Shown piece by piece: positions 11,815-24,723 of a stretch of 64,000 nucleotides of DNA. The notes beneath the pieces were generated by a model, which was given only the letters and a program-made list of their open reading frames with translations, ran no database searches and had not been told where the DNA came from. A program made the position numbers and the translations under genes. The DNA is from Eleusine coracana subsp. coracana (Eukaryota; Streptophyta; Magnoliopsida; Poales; Poaceae), in NCBI GenBank assembly GCA_032690845.1, contig CM064427.1:15945501-16009500 (forward strand), in the 5' to 3' direction. Positions within the stretch are counted from its first letter, which is position 1. Each line of letters opens with the position of its first letter.

Positions 11815-11943
11815 CAGATGCGTTGACCGCCCCTAGGTTATAAATTTGGATAAAGTAAATTTAGAAAAGAAAAATATCATTATTTATTTCGGTAAAGTCA
11901 ATAAAAATAAGAAAAAGATTCAGTCATTTAGACCGGGTTATTC
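11815..11943 (+). repeat. 128-bp direct repeat, right copy
   Basis: Partner of 10442-10569, again ending GACCGGGTTATTC. Downstream the sequence differs (TGCTCCAAAGACC). Confidence 0.93.
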
Positions 11944-14106
11944 TGCTCCAAAGACCCGGGTTAGGCTTTAAAGCTCAACTCTCATGAAGCCTAACCCAAT
12001 TGCACAGCCGTGCCGTCGAATCTACCGATTTTCATTCCATCCTGTCTGTTCAGAGAACCATTCCGTGATGCACCTATCTGTATTAATCAATGGCGTCCAT
12101 TTCCATAAGCTCGGATGAGACGATTTGTCTCCCAAAACTGCCGCCGCCACCACCACCTAAGCCACCGCCACCACGTACGTACCACATCTATAGAAACCGT
12201 CGCCACCAAGCTAGCTTTGTAATATAGGCAATTCTTCAGATCATACGATACGTCTCCCAAAACCGAAGCTGCCACCACCACCACGTTCCAGTTCCATACA
12301 TTGATAAAACCCTCAACACCAGGCAAGCTTTATAATACGCAAGATTGATCCATTCCTCCACTGCAGTTCTTCACCACCAAGCTGCAACTGTGGCGTGAAT
12401 ACAAGACACCATAGTGCTCCTAGAATGTGAGGGATCTTCGTCACTGTATTTGCAAGTTTCATGTCAGGTGCCATATCGGCGGCTAGCCGTCCGCGCATGC
12501 GCAATGAGGTGGTCGCCTGATCCAACATCTGCTGCTTTCCCCAATGAAAGAACTATCACACAGGATCCCCGAGAGAAACCAGATGACCACATCAACTAGA
12601 ACCGGTAGTCCATCCTTGCCCCATCGGCCAATCCAAGCGTCTCTCGGCAAGGTCTTCAATGTTTACAGTATGCACTAACAGCCTCTATCATCTGCATTTT
12701 TGTTCACCCGCTTTTATCATCTAATTTCTGGATTTCTCCTATTTATTTAGTTCTGCCTAATTGTGTCGGTACAAAATAAAGTTTTGCTCTGAAAATCATA
12801 TGTATGCAGCATTTTTGTTCACTAATTCAGTCCAGGTTACAGAGGCAGGACTCAAAGTTGCAGTCCCCCAACACGATGTCCTCAATCTCTATTCCATGCA
12901 TAAATATCATGTGGATTATTAGTGATCGAAATTGTTTGCTTCACAGGGTATCACCTGATCAGAGTTCTTTTATATAATTTTGAGTTTATGCTGCCCAATC
13001 CAAAGTATAGATGCATATATGACGTTGCCAATTTCATCTTCCTCCGATTGAAGCAAGCATGCAATGGATGATGCATCGCATGCTTTCCTAACAAGGTCAG
13101 TTTTCATCAAGCTGACTTTTTTTGTGTATGTTGAGACACGTTGATATAGTTTTGAATTTTGATGTATAAATCCCGTAGATTCACATCAAACTTTCAGTTT
13201 TGATCAATGTTTCAGAGCCCAATATTCACGGCATCAGCATTAAAATTTTCAGTTTCATTTTGCATCATGCATCTCAAGCTTCTAACGACGCCCTATTTTC
13301 TGTGTTACCCTGCCGCGGTATACTTGCGTTGCACATTCAGTTGATGAAGGCAATTGGATTATATGTTCAGTCAAATCGTAGTCAGTATTCCTACTTATGT
13401 TGCAACCAAAATCCATGCACTTCCTACTCTGAATGATCAGCATAGTTAGTGTTCTGTACTTATATTGCGGGGATTATATTTTAAGCATTTTACAGCAATA
13501 CGCAGGGAATTCAGCCTCCCTCAACTGTTGTGAGAGTATAGTTTTTTTTCTTAATTATAAAATCAGATATTCGTGCTTTGTTCATGTGGTGCACATGTGG
13601 CAGTGATAAACACATATATTTAGTACCACATCATCTTTTTCTACAATCAGAAATTCATGAAAAATTACGTTACAAAGGTCTACAAATCATGAGAAAAATG
13701 GCCAACCTAACACAATATATTTTGTATCTTTTTCAGATAATGGAAGAGACTTCCAAAAGCCTAAACTCACGAAAAATGGCCGCGCTAATGCGCAATATTT
13801 GGTATCTCTTTCTCAAATGCGTTTTACCGTTTTTTTCTTTGGCATAGAAGTTTTGCATATAGTCTGGTATTCTGAGTTTTGGGAGCTATATAACAGTGCT
13901 TCAAATGTTAAGTACTATCCGTGCCCTTGTATTTATTTATTTATGGTGAACAAGACATTGGATAGAGCTCAGGACTTTAATTTACATTCCAATTCTTTTA
14001 TAACATTATTAGGACAGAAGAATTTTTATATGAGGTGCAATTAGTACATTGCCAAAATTGGTATAATAAAAATAGGAGAGGTTAGGTATTTGTCAGTTAT
14101 CGTATA
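11944..14106. other. Intergenic DNA, no gene recognised
   Basis: Only short frames are present. The 12110-12320 part has CCACCACCACC-type runs with no supported reading frame. The remainder is AT-rich. No RNA gene or clear transposon end is seen before the mariner-like terminus at 14107. Confidence 0.45.
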
Positions 14107-14734
14107 CTCCCTCCGGTTATGGATTTGTGGTCGTTTAAGGGGGACAGTCAGATTTTACAATTCTGTTCGTTTGAGGAAAAAAAATTGCTTTTGAACTTAT
14201 TTGCCCCTAGTGAACGTTGGATTCCAAAGTGTAACTAAAATGTAATCAAAACTGAGTGCGCTTCGAGCGGCGTGCGTCCGACACCTTCCCGAGGCTGCTC
14301 GTTGGTGTCTTGCCCATCTTTAAAGCACCAGGCAGCCCGTTGGTGTCTCACCTGCGGCCATTGATAAACATCGCCACACCTTCGCAATCCACCAGGCCAG
14401 CTCCACAGTTTGTCGTTCGCCGCATCATCTCGTCTCACTGCTTTGCTGCTTGATCGCACCAGCCCCATCGCTCGACTACAACGCCTTGCCACACGCCATG
14501 TAGCGGTGCAAGAACATCGCATAGGATGCCACCTCGTTAGAGAAGGCCGCTGGCAAAGACTTTGCGGCAGAGGATGTCTTCGGCAAGGCGGCCAAGCTGG
14601 AGAAGGCCAGTCGCCATAGAGTACACGCTGAAGGATGCCGTCGTGCTGGAGAAGCTCGTCAGCAAGGACTTCGCGGCAGAGAAGTCCGTCGCCAAGGACT
14701 ATGCGGCCGGGGTTGTCTTCACCAAGGCAGCCAC

Positions 14735-14965
14735 CACTACCATAAATAGGCTCTGTAGCGGCGGCAGCCCAAAGGCTGCAGCGATACGACCCAAAGTGGG
14801 TCGTCGATAGAGAGCCTAGAGGTCCCGTCGCCGTTTAAGCCGCCGCTACAGAGCCATCTATAGTGGATCATTTATAACGGCAGTTGATAATGTCAACCGC
14901 CGCTATTTAGTATATAGTAGCGGCGGTTAATAATTCCAATCGCCGCTACAAAGTGCTCAGGCTAT
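14735..14965. repeat. CACTA left subterminal palindromic repeats
   Basis: Several copies of a palindromic motif built from TAGCGGCGGTT and AACCGCCGCTA, separated by short spacers (for example TCAACCGCCGCTATT near 14897). The same motif recurs at the other end, as in CACTA elements whose subterminal repeats bind the element-encoded protein. Confidence 0.85.
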
Positions 14966-15731
14966 AAATATCGCGTTCCGACAGCTCCCCGTTTCACTCG
15001 AACGGTGGCGGCTCAAAAATTTGGGTAAATCATGAAAATCAAGGGCGAAAGATTTTGAGTTTGTTTTTTTTTGCAGAAATTTGATCTTTGAGGTAAGGAG
15101 AACTCATCCCATAAGTTTTTTTGTGCTCTCATTTTAAAATCAAGTAGAACTTTGGGTTTTAAGTTTGTTAGGTTTTTATCAAATTTTAGCTAAATTCGTT
15201 TGATTTGGATGATTCCATTGGGTTATAGTTGAAGTTTATGAAGGTATACATCATCTCTATTCATCACTACATAAAAACATTATTTTATATAGCTTGTTTT
15301 ATGTCAATAGGAATCTAATCTAATTTGGTTTTTAGAAAAGAGAGAAGGTAGTATTAGTGCAAGAGGGATGTTAATTATTTTATTATTTTTTAATAAAAAT
15401 TAAATAATATATAAAATAATTTGATGTTTGTTTTATTTTTACCTTGCATAATATTTCTCACTTCATGTATATTATATTTCAATGTTTCTATATTTAGTGA
15501 ATATTTAAATTTTTTGTTATTAATTAGTTTCTAATATTTTTTGGATAGATGGCGATAAAAGTTAAATAATATATAAAATAATTTTATGTTTGTTTGATTT
15601 TATCTTGTATAATATTTTTTACTTCATGTAATATTCAATGTATATATATAGTGAATATTTAAATTTTTTGTCACACATAATTAATTAATGAATTTTAATA
15701 ATTTTTGGGTTTTCGTTCAAGGTCGTCCACG

Positions 15732-18480
15732 ATGGATAGATCTTGGATGTACGAGGCACCAAGACCGGGTCTAATATTTTTACGAGAAGTTTTCAAATTC
15801 ATCGAAGCGGCCGCACAACATGCTCGACGTGAACGGACAACTGATATATATTGTCCATGTTTTGATTGCAAGAATTAGAAGCTGTGGATTGATATAGAAG
15901 TAATAAAGTCACACTTGGTGCGGAGGGGTTTTGTTGAGGGGTACACGAGATGGACAAACCATAGTGAGAACAGTATGGTCGATATGGAATTTGATGAGCA
16001 TATTGAAGTTGAAGTCGAGGTTGTCAATTCGTCTGGTACGGATGCGATGGATTCACCTGGTAAAGCTGATTTTGATATTGAGGAGTTGTTGTGTCACATT
16101 TAGCCGCAGGTGTTGATCAATGCCCGTACAACTAAAGGACTTGATAATTTTCATAGAATAGAGAAAGCATCAAAAGATCCATTATATGATCAATCTAAGG
16201 GATGTGGTAAAGAGTTCACCGTGTTGAGTACTGTACTTGAGCTGATGAAGCTGAAGGCCATGCATGGCTGGTCGGACGCTAGTTTCACGGATTTATTAGA
16301 ACTTATTTCTGATGCGCTGCCGAAGTCCAACTTATTGTCAAGGACAACATACCTTGCTAAGAAGCTGATTTTTCCATTTTCGTTGGGCATGCAAAAAATT
16401 CACGCGTGTCCAAATCATTGCATACTGTATCAAAAGGAGCATCAGAATGCTGTGAGATGCCCAAGGTGCAAACGCAGTCGTCACAAGAGGAACAACGATT
16501 GTGACACCGATGGTGGCGTGAAGAATACAACTAAGGGGAGAAAGAAGAAAAGAAGTTCTATCGTCGATGACAGTGATGATAGTAAGGTTCCTGCCTTAGT
16601 CATGTGGTACTTACCCGTGGTCGATCGCATCAGACGCTTGTTCGCCAACCCTAGGGATGCGGCAATGATGACATGGCATGCATGCAAGGGGGACGGTAAG
16701 CTCAGACATCCCGCAGATGGAACACAGTGGAAAAAGTTTGATGAGGATCATCGAGACTTCTCTAATGAGGAAAGGAACATACGGTTTGCATTGAGTACAG
16801 ACGGGATGAACCCATTCGGTCAAATGAGAAATCCGCGTAGCACTTGGCCAATGATACTAGCAATGTACAACATTCCACCATGGTACCTGGTAATGACATA
16901 GACGTCTTCTAGTACCATTGTTCGAAGACCTGCAAAAACTATGGTTGGAGGGGTTCCGTATATGGGATGAGTATCGAAGAGAGTACTTCACGCTCAGAGC
17001 AATTATTTTTTGCACGATAGGTGATTCCCCGGCACTAAGGTGCTATCAAGACAGGTCAAAGGAAAGGCGACATGTTTCATATGCGTTGATGATACATCCC
17101 ATGTGTACCTTCCAGCATCCTAGAAGCTAGTGTATATGCGAAACCGCCGATTCTTACCAGCAAAACACATGTATCGCGCAATGGCTAGACACTTTGATGG
17201 CAAAGTTGAGAACGACACAGAACCTCGATGTTGTACTGGCAGGGTCATGTTTGACCTTGTTAAAAATATCAGTGTTGTTTTTGGAAAGCCGGTGAAGGGA
17301 GCCAAAAAGGAAAAAGGTCTCACGCCGTTTAAGAAGAAATCCATTTTCTTCGTATATTTTAATTATTAGAAAGAATTGAAAGTGAATCATGCCTTCGACT
17401 AGATGCATATTGGGAAGGGTGTATTTGACAGTAGTAGCGGACTTATACTCGACCAACCCGATAAGACAAAGGATGTACTCAACGCACGTAGAGATCTTGT
17501 AGTGATGGGAATAAGATCAGAGCTCCATCCGTAAGAAAGAGCAAATGAAAAGTACTTTCTTCCTCCGGCAGCCTATACACTTACGATTGAGGAGAAAACA
17601 ACATTCTGTAAGTGCCTCAGTGGGATTAAAGTACCAATGAGTTTCTCATCGAATATCAAGAATCTTGTAAACATGGAAGAGTTAAAGATAAGTGGGTACA
17701 ATACTCACGATTGACACATGATGCTTTCGGTGTTTCTCCATATTGCTATCAGAGCTATTAAATCACCATGGCTGAAGTTGGCTATAACTCTCCTTTGCTA
17801 CTTGTTTAATGCGGTATCGAAGAAGGTCATAACTAAAGACGAGTTTAATGACCTACGAACCCACATGAAGGAAACAATGTGCATACTTGAGATGGTCTTC
17901 CCTACATCCTTTTTTGATATGATGGAACACTTTATGATTCATATTGTTGACCAGATCTCTGCATTAGGCCCTATCTATCTACATCAGATGTTTTCGTTTG
18001 AGAGGTTCATGTATGTATTGAAACACTATGTATGTACTTGTTCACATCCAGAGGGTTCTATGATCTAGGACTACACAACTGAGGAGATCGTCGAATGTTG
18101 CTCAGATTACATTAATGATGGTAGCAGATCAATTGGTCTCCTCGTGTCTTGTCATGAGGGTAGATTATCTGGAAAAGGTACGAAAGGACGTAGATCGTTC
18201 ATCGACCGTGACTTCAAACGAGTGGACCAAGCATATTTTAGCGCATTGCAACAGACACAGATTGTGGGACCATACTTTGAGAAACATCTATTAGAGCTCC
18301 ATCGGAATAATTAGAATGCGACGGATAAATGGATCATAGACGAGCACAACAGCTCTTTCACATTATGGTTTAGCTCCCTAGACCTTCCAAGTGGCGAGTC
18401 CGTGGAAGAGAAAATGTCGAGAAAGTTAGCTAATCACCTAAGAATTTTGATTCGGTGGAAGGCCGTTGATTTGGCAACCC
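15732..18480 (+). pseudogene. TNP2-like CACTA transposase (Transposase_21), broken
   Basis: The ATG at 15732 opens the usual N-terminal transposase-associated domain (MDRSWMYEAPRPG, then a CPCFDC cysteine motif) but meets TAG at about 15877. The next blocks are collinear with the TNP2 family: 15915-16100; 16110-16900, the longest open block, with the CPNHC and CPRC zinc-type cysteines and the MWYLPV/FALSTDGMNPFG region; 16918-17130; 17130-17369; and 17718-18068 with the conserved TLLCYLFNAVSKKV stretch. Remnants continue to about 18480. Stops and frameshifts separate the blocks. The enzyme normally cuts and rejoins element ends; this copy cannot make it. Confidence 0.9.
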
Positions 18481-18930
18481 GCATTGAGAGCAATTGATTT
18501 TTCTATTCTTCTCCTTGTCTCTCTGTACTACTTATCGATTCTACGTAGGCGATCGATGCTCAATGATGAAAGGGGGCCAAGTGAGGCTAGTATAGCGACA
18601 TGGACCATATCCTAGGATATTGGATACATGCTGCTGTACAGGTCAAGGATCTTAGAGTGTTGGAAGGCCGTTGATTCGGCAACCCGCACTGAGAGCAAGT
18701 TTTGATTTTTCTATTCTTCTCCTTGTCTCTCTGTACTACTTATCTATTCTACGTAGGCAATCGACCCATGCTCAATGATGAAAGCGGGCTAAGTAAGGCT
18801 AGTGTGACGACATAGACCATATCCTAGGATATCGGATATATGTTGTTGTACGAGTCAAGGATCTTAGAGCGTTGGAAGACCATTGATTCAGCAACCCGCA
18901 CTAAGAGCAAATTTTGATTTTTCTATTATT
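18455..18930 (+). repeat. Tandem repeat, ~205-bp unit, just over two copies
   Basis: GGAAGGCCGTTGATT starts units at about 18458 and 18660, with a degraded third start at about 18873 (GGAAGACCATTGATT). Each unit contains a CTTCTCCTTGTCTCTCTGTA tract and ATATCCTAGGATAT. It lies between the TNP2 pseudogene and the next ORF of the CACTA. Confidence 0.88.
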
Positions 18931-20010
18931 TTCTTTTATTTTTCTTGTCTCTAAACTAGTCGTCATATCTAACATTAGCTGTCAAAGTCTTCTCATCATC
19001 GCGGACAATATGCCCTCTCAAGAGGAAGACGCCCTTAAGGCGCACTCACAAGTGAGGTCCTCTTCAGACGATGAAGGAATAAGCAAACATTGGGAAGAAA
19101 TAGACGATCCGCATCCTCCACTACCAAAGGAATGTTGATTGGGGAGCCTGGATCCTGATTTCATGCCTCAAGATGAGGTATCTTGTCAAAGATAATTCTC
19201 TCATTTGTTCAACTAATTTATAAACTAAAATCTACTACTTATATCCTAGGGACCTCGACGAAGTGCCCGCCGGCTATTTGCAGCAGAGGCTGCAACAGAT
19301 GAGGCCCTAGAGCAGCAAGTGGAAGAGGTGTCTGCCCAAGTGTCCACACACAAACGCTAGCGCGGTCAGCGCTCCGCGAACAAGGTAGAGGGCATCTACG
19401 AGGTTACTGCACTAGACCCCAAAGATAGAGAACCAATTGAACCCGTTAGTGTCAACGTCAAATGGCGGAACCGTTGCGACAAAGTGGTGAGGGACCATTG
19501 CAAAATCACGTGGCAAGGTTGGCGCCAAGTCCCGGATGGCAGAAAAGATGATATGTGGGCTGACATCACGGCAACCATCCGGTTCCAGCCAGCAGATCTC
19601 GAGACAGCCAAGAAGGCCACAATGTCCACTCTCAATCACATCTTTCGAGATTACAAGTCCAAGCTCAACTGCCAATATGTCAAGAAAAATCAAACCCCAT
19701 TCGACAAGCATAGAAATATTAGTCAGCAGGAATGGGATAAGTTTGTTAAGCAGAAAACGAGTAATGCTTCAAAGGAGCTAAGTGAAAAGATGGTTGAGCT
19801 CAACAAGTGGAACAAGTACAAGCCACGGTTAGGTCCAGGCGGATACAAAAAGAAGATTCCGATGTGGAGAGAGCAGAAAGCCAAGCTCCGCGCGGAAGGA
19901 AAACTTGATCCTTTGCCAAACACCAATGAGCATACCAGGAATTGGGTATATTATCACTCTAAGTTAACCAATGAAGGAGAGATTATTGTGAAGAATCCCG
20001 TAACAGTTGA

Positions 20011-23000
20011 TGATGAGTACATCACACTCATGGATACACACAACACTTCTCCAACTAAGATGAAAGTTCATGTGCATCACCTGAATTTACAGGTGAGATC
20101 GTTTCTAATGTTTTTATTATGTGGTTTTGAGAATAGATAGCTACCTAATAAAATAATTGTTGTTAGAAACCATGGATATGATGATGAGATAGCTGGGCAG
20201 GTGATTGGAGACGTGATGGGCCAGCAAGGACGTCTAAGCCAAGGTGGAGGCCCAATCAAAACCGACTTCGAGTCTGTTTTAGAGCCAAGGACCAGTCTGC
20301 ACTAAAACGGACGCCCAGGACGCATACGGACTCGGAATTGGACGTTCTATATATTCTTGGAAAGATAACAAAAAGAAATTTCCAACCCGACCGGTTCCAT
20401 ATCAAAATTCGTCCCGAGCTGTCGGCAATCACCGAAACAAATCGACTTCTAGAATCTGTCCTCGTGCTGCGACACCGTAATCGGTCTTTAGGCCATGTAT
20501 CGAGTTGAGCCCACTTAGGGCTGCGTCCAGGGGGTCTTGCACGACCCTAGGGTCCTCATATACAGCCACCACCTCTTCATTAGGGTTTGGGTTTTGCTTA
20601 GATAAATTCTGTTCATACACAGTGTTGCCGTTCATCGGTTTGTGAGACCCCAACTTCGAGAGTTTAATCATACATCTGCAATTGTGTTGTATTCTTTGTT
20701 GTTCTTGCTTGTGTTCTTGATTCACAGGTAGGGATTAGCCTTCTCGGCGAGATCAATCATCTTTGGACGGTTGATAACCAGAGGAGACATCGTGCTGCGA
20801 TTGCGGGGTTTAGGACGTGCTGTTCTGAAGCCGCATCGATTTGTGTGTCGCCTCCGACCAAATCAACTTACCAAGAACCTTTTGTGAAGATCGGGAACCC
20901 TTGTTGACATCAAGTGGTAATCAGAGCTTCAGGTATACCATTAGGTTCGTCTTTATCCTCGTTTATTTGTTCTATCCTATAGTCCAGAAAATTACCCCAC
21001 AAAAATATCGATTCGTCGTGTTTCCGCTGTCCTATACCCCATTGTGACTTGCAAATTTTTATTTCGAATTGCTTCTTTGAATTTTAGTCCCTATAAAGTC
21101 ATTATATTGCTGGTCTAGTGCTTGTTCTTTGGTCTTGTTTAAGTCGTGCATATCCTTGTTATAGACAAATAAGGGAAAAAATCAGTGTTGCATATGTTGA
21201 GATAATAGTATTATTGCTGGAATTGTGTGCACTAAATATTTCTTTAACATCTAGCCTTCTACTTTCGTGTGCAAAAGAAAATTAGAGTGCTCTGCTGCTG
21301 TCTCATTATGATCAAAAGACAACCAATTAGTGCTTGATCATGTTATAGAAGTTTGTTTTAGTTGTGCTATTACAAGAATCCTTTTGCTGCACTTGTAGTA
21401 AGAAAAAAAAATATTCTGGGGTTCCATTGGTTGTAAAACTTGTAATACCTTGCTGCAGTTCTGATTCTCAAGAAAAGAACAAGGCAAAAGTGCACATGAG
21501 AAAAAGGTGCACAAAAAAAAGGAAGTAGAAAAAAAGAAAAGATACAAATTCAGAATTGCTTGCATCCTTTGTGTCCTTTGTTGAGTCATTTGCTTGCTTG
21601 CTTGAACTAGGTCCGAGACAAGTTTAGGCCGGTGACATAGACTAGCTTGGAACTATTATTCAGTTTTACAACTTCTGAATTGAAATTTTGCTAATCCTTG
21701 CTACGTAATATTGCCTATCCAAGCTCCATATATTTCCTTCTAAACAGGCACAAATTTTTTTTGACTCTCGTAATCATCAGTTCACACTCTCCAAGGTATC
21801 CTTTGCTTGTTGTAATTAAGAACTTTGTAAGAGCTTGATAAGATGCTTCCCTTTGCTTGTTGAGAGTTTACACTATGATCACATAGTAGTGATAGGAAAA
21901 TATACTTCCGTGTGTTTTTTTGTTTGCTACTAACAATGACAGGTTACGCCACTCATGGTGATGATTCAACGTCTAATGAGAACAATATGAGTGATATAGT
22001 ACAAAGAGTGCTCAGTCCTCAAATGGAGAAGGTAGAGCAAAATCAATTGAACAATTTATTTCAGACTCACTTTGTTGTCAAGGATCGACGTTGTCGTGTT
22101 ATCATTGATAGAGAGAGTAGCCGCAACATTGTAGTTTAGAATTAGTAGAGAAGCTTGGATTGACAACACAGCCACACCCATGTCCATACTACATCCAATG
22201 GGTAAATTCTTTTGGTAAGTTAAAGGTAGATAAAATTACACGCATTGAATTTTTTATTGGTTCTTATAAGGATAGTGCAGAATTTGATATAGTACCTATG
22301 CAAACATGTCATTTGTTATTGAGTAAACCTTGGATTATTACAAATAATGCTTCACACAATATCATTATAAATAGCTACTTATTTAAATACAATGGTAGAA
22401 GAGTTACTCTTAAATCTATGACCGCTGCTGAAATTTTAGAAGAGGATCAACAAAGGCTTGAAAGAAGAAAGAATGAACCGTTTAGGAAAGAATGGACTGT
22501 TTCAAATGTTGCAACACTTACATCAAAATCTGAATTAGATAATGAACATATTTTCTTGCCTCTTGTTGCAACTAATACATTTCAGGTTCTACACAAAGAA
22601 GAGGATAGTGAGAAAGATGAAGAACATGTTGTTGCTTCAGGTAAGAGCTTTCTTGATGTGATGAATTATTCCAATAATCTTGTTGTATTGGAACCTTGTC
22701 TTGATTTTCCTTTGCCACAAGTTGATTTATCTACTGATCCTTGTGATAAAGAGGAGTTGTGTGCCACTGCTTCACTTATATCTTTGCCACATCAAATGAA
22801 TAAGCTTGATGTTTTTGCTTATGATTCACCTACTAGTGCTGAAATAAAACATTTGATTTTAATAACATGTGAAAAGGATAAGCAGAAATTATTGTTTTCT
22901 CTAAATACTTTGAGTTATATTGAATTTGATGTTCTTTGTGATCTAAATACCATGGAGAAGAAAATCTTTTCTCAAACTGAATTGGCTTTACTAACAAGAA

Positions 23001-24324
23001 ACAAATTTTATGCTATAGGAAATTATGATCATAGTGGTGTATTTATGGTGCATAAAGTTTATATTTTCTCAAACATGAATACTTCTTATGTTGTACAACC
23101 AAATGATGAACTAGAAAACTGCAGTAACAATTACCATGTCATGTCTTGTTTTTCTAGTGTTTTTAAGATCACACATTTTCTATCTTGTCATAAGAGTGAG
23201 AATGACGTTCATATTGCTGAGCAAGTTTTCAAAGAGGTCATTAATTTGCATGGCACACCTTCTATTGTGGTTTCACATTGTGATGATAATTTTCATAACA
23301 CATATAAACACGAGGTGCATTCCATGTTTGGGAATAGTTCTATATTTTATATTTCAGATTTGAGACCACTATTGGGAGAAAGAGAGAGGATCGAGTCGAG
23401 GACGACTCTAATTCAAAAGGGGGAGAATGATGAGTACATCACACTCATTAATACACACAACACTCCAACTAAGATGAAAGTTCATGTGCATCATCTGAAT
23501 TTACAGGTGAGATCATTTCTAATGTTTTTATTATGTGGTTTTGAGAATAGATTGCTACCTAATGAATTAATTGTTGTTAGAAACCATGGAGATGATGATG
23601 AGATAGCTGGGGAGGTGATTGGAGACATGATGGGCCAGCAAGGACGTCCAAGCCAAGGTGGAGGCCCAATCAAAACCGACTTCGAGTCTGTTTCGGAGCC
23701 CAGGACCAGTCTGCACTAAAACGGACTCCCAGGACGCATACGGACTCAGATTTAGATGTTCTATATATTCCTGGAAAGATAACGAAAAGAACTTTCCAAC
23801 CCAACTGGCCCCATGTCAAAATTCGTCCCGAGCCGACGGCAATCACTGAACAATTCAACTTCTAGAATCTGTCCTGGTGCTGCGATACCATAATCGGTCT
23901 TTGAGCCACGTATCGAGTTGAGCCCACTTAGGGCTGCGTCCAGGGGGTCTTGCACGACCCTAGGGTCCTCATATACAGCCGCCACCTCTTCATTAGGGTT
24001 TGAGTTTTGCTTAGATCAATTCTGTTCATAAACAGTGTTGCCGTTCATCGGTTTGTGAGACCCCAACTTCGAGAGTTTAATCATACATCTGTAATTGTGT
24101 TGCATTTTTCGTTATTCTTGCTTGTGTTCTTGATTCGTAGGCAGGGATTAGCCTTCTCGGCGAGGTCAATCATCTTTGGACGGTTGATAACCAGAGGAGA
24201 TGTCGTGCTGCGATTGCGGGGTTTATGACGTGCTGTTCTGAAGCCGGATCGATTTGTGTGTCGCCTCCGACCAAATCAACTTATCAAGAGCCTTTCGGAA
24301 GATCGGGAACCCTTGTTCATATCA
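20011..24324 (+). mobile_element. Non-autonomous Gypsy-like LTR retrotransposon (TSD GTTGA)
   Basis: The 5' LTR is 20011-20912 (902 bp) and the 3' LTR 23428-24324 (897 bp). Both begin TGATGAGTACATCACACTC and end TCA. GTTGA occurs at 20006-20010 and 24325-24329. A primer site related to the initiator tRNA-Met complement (TGGTAATCAGAGC, with one extra A) lies at 20915. A polypurine tract (AAAAGGGGGAGAA) ends at 23427, directly against the 3' LTR. The 2.5-kb interior lacks a recognisable reverse transcriptase, so mobility would need enzymes in trans. The LTRs are very similar but not identical. Confidence 0.95.
21912..23425 (+). pseudogene. Retrotransposon protease-type ORF with integrase remnant
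   Basis: A retroviral-type aspartic protease motif region occurs at about 22085-22135 (CRVIIDRES, where families usually have Asp-Gly-Gly-Ser-type residues). It is followed after a stop at 22137 by a long open frame from 22160. Residues near VKFF/IEFFIGSYKDSAEFDIVPM and CHLLLSKPWI fit the protease flap and C-terminal part. Near 23160-23330 there is degenerate similarity to an integrase core (THFLSCHKSEND, FKEVINLHGTPSIVVSHCDDNF). The frame runs through the polypurine tract into the LTR. Reverse transcriptase and RNase H are absent, so this is a deletion derivative. Confidence 0.75.
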
Positions 24325-24723
24325 GTTGAGGTCGTGCAAGCCTTGAAAGGTCCCATCACGATGCAGACGGAGGCTGGTCTGTTTACACCGGAGTATCACA
24401 AGGATGAGCTAGCGAAGGCTATTGGGACCAAAGAACATGGTGGTCGGGTACGAGGAGTGTCATCATCGGCAACATGGAAGGAAAGTTTCTCTTAAACATC
24501 CTCACACCTCTACAAGAAGCATACATTGCAGAAGAAAGAGTGAGAAGATAAAGCCAAGGAGGATTGGAGGCGGCAACTTCTTATGTTTGCTATCAACAAA
24601 GAAAGCGGTCGTTTGGACCCCAACCTGCAGGCTGCGATGGATGCCTTATTACATGGTTCGTCCACATCCACGTAGCCATTCGTCTCCACGCAACCATCCG
24701 TCTCCGGTCAGCCATCAGTCCCT

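Larger units (their letters stand above)
19372..24510 (+). pseudogene. CACTA second ORF (TNP1/Transposase_24-like), split by an LTR retrotransposon
   Basis: The first part runs open from about 19372 to 20010 (it contains WRNRCDKVVRDHCKITWQGW and MSTLNHIFRDYKSKL). The second part runs from 24325 to 24494, where it ends (contains LFTPEYHKDELAKAIGTKEHGGRVRG). Removing the retrotransposon and one copy of GTTGA joins the two in the same frame across a Val-Glu junction, so the insertion alone split the gene. Upstream exons may start near 19008. The family accompanies TNP2 in plant CACTA elements and is thought to bind subterminal repeats; the present copy is interrupted. Confidence 0.8.

Noticed and set aside
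18914..19138. Hydrophobic ORF that might be a small membrane protein
   Set aside because: It lies within the CACTA, starts in the tandem repeat tail and continues into a likely exon of the transposase-related gene.
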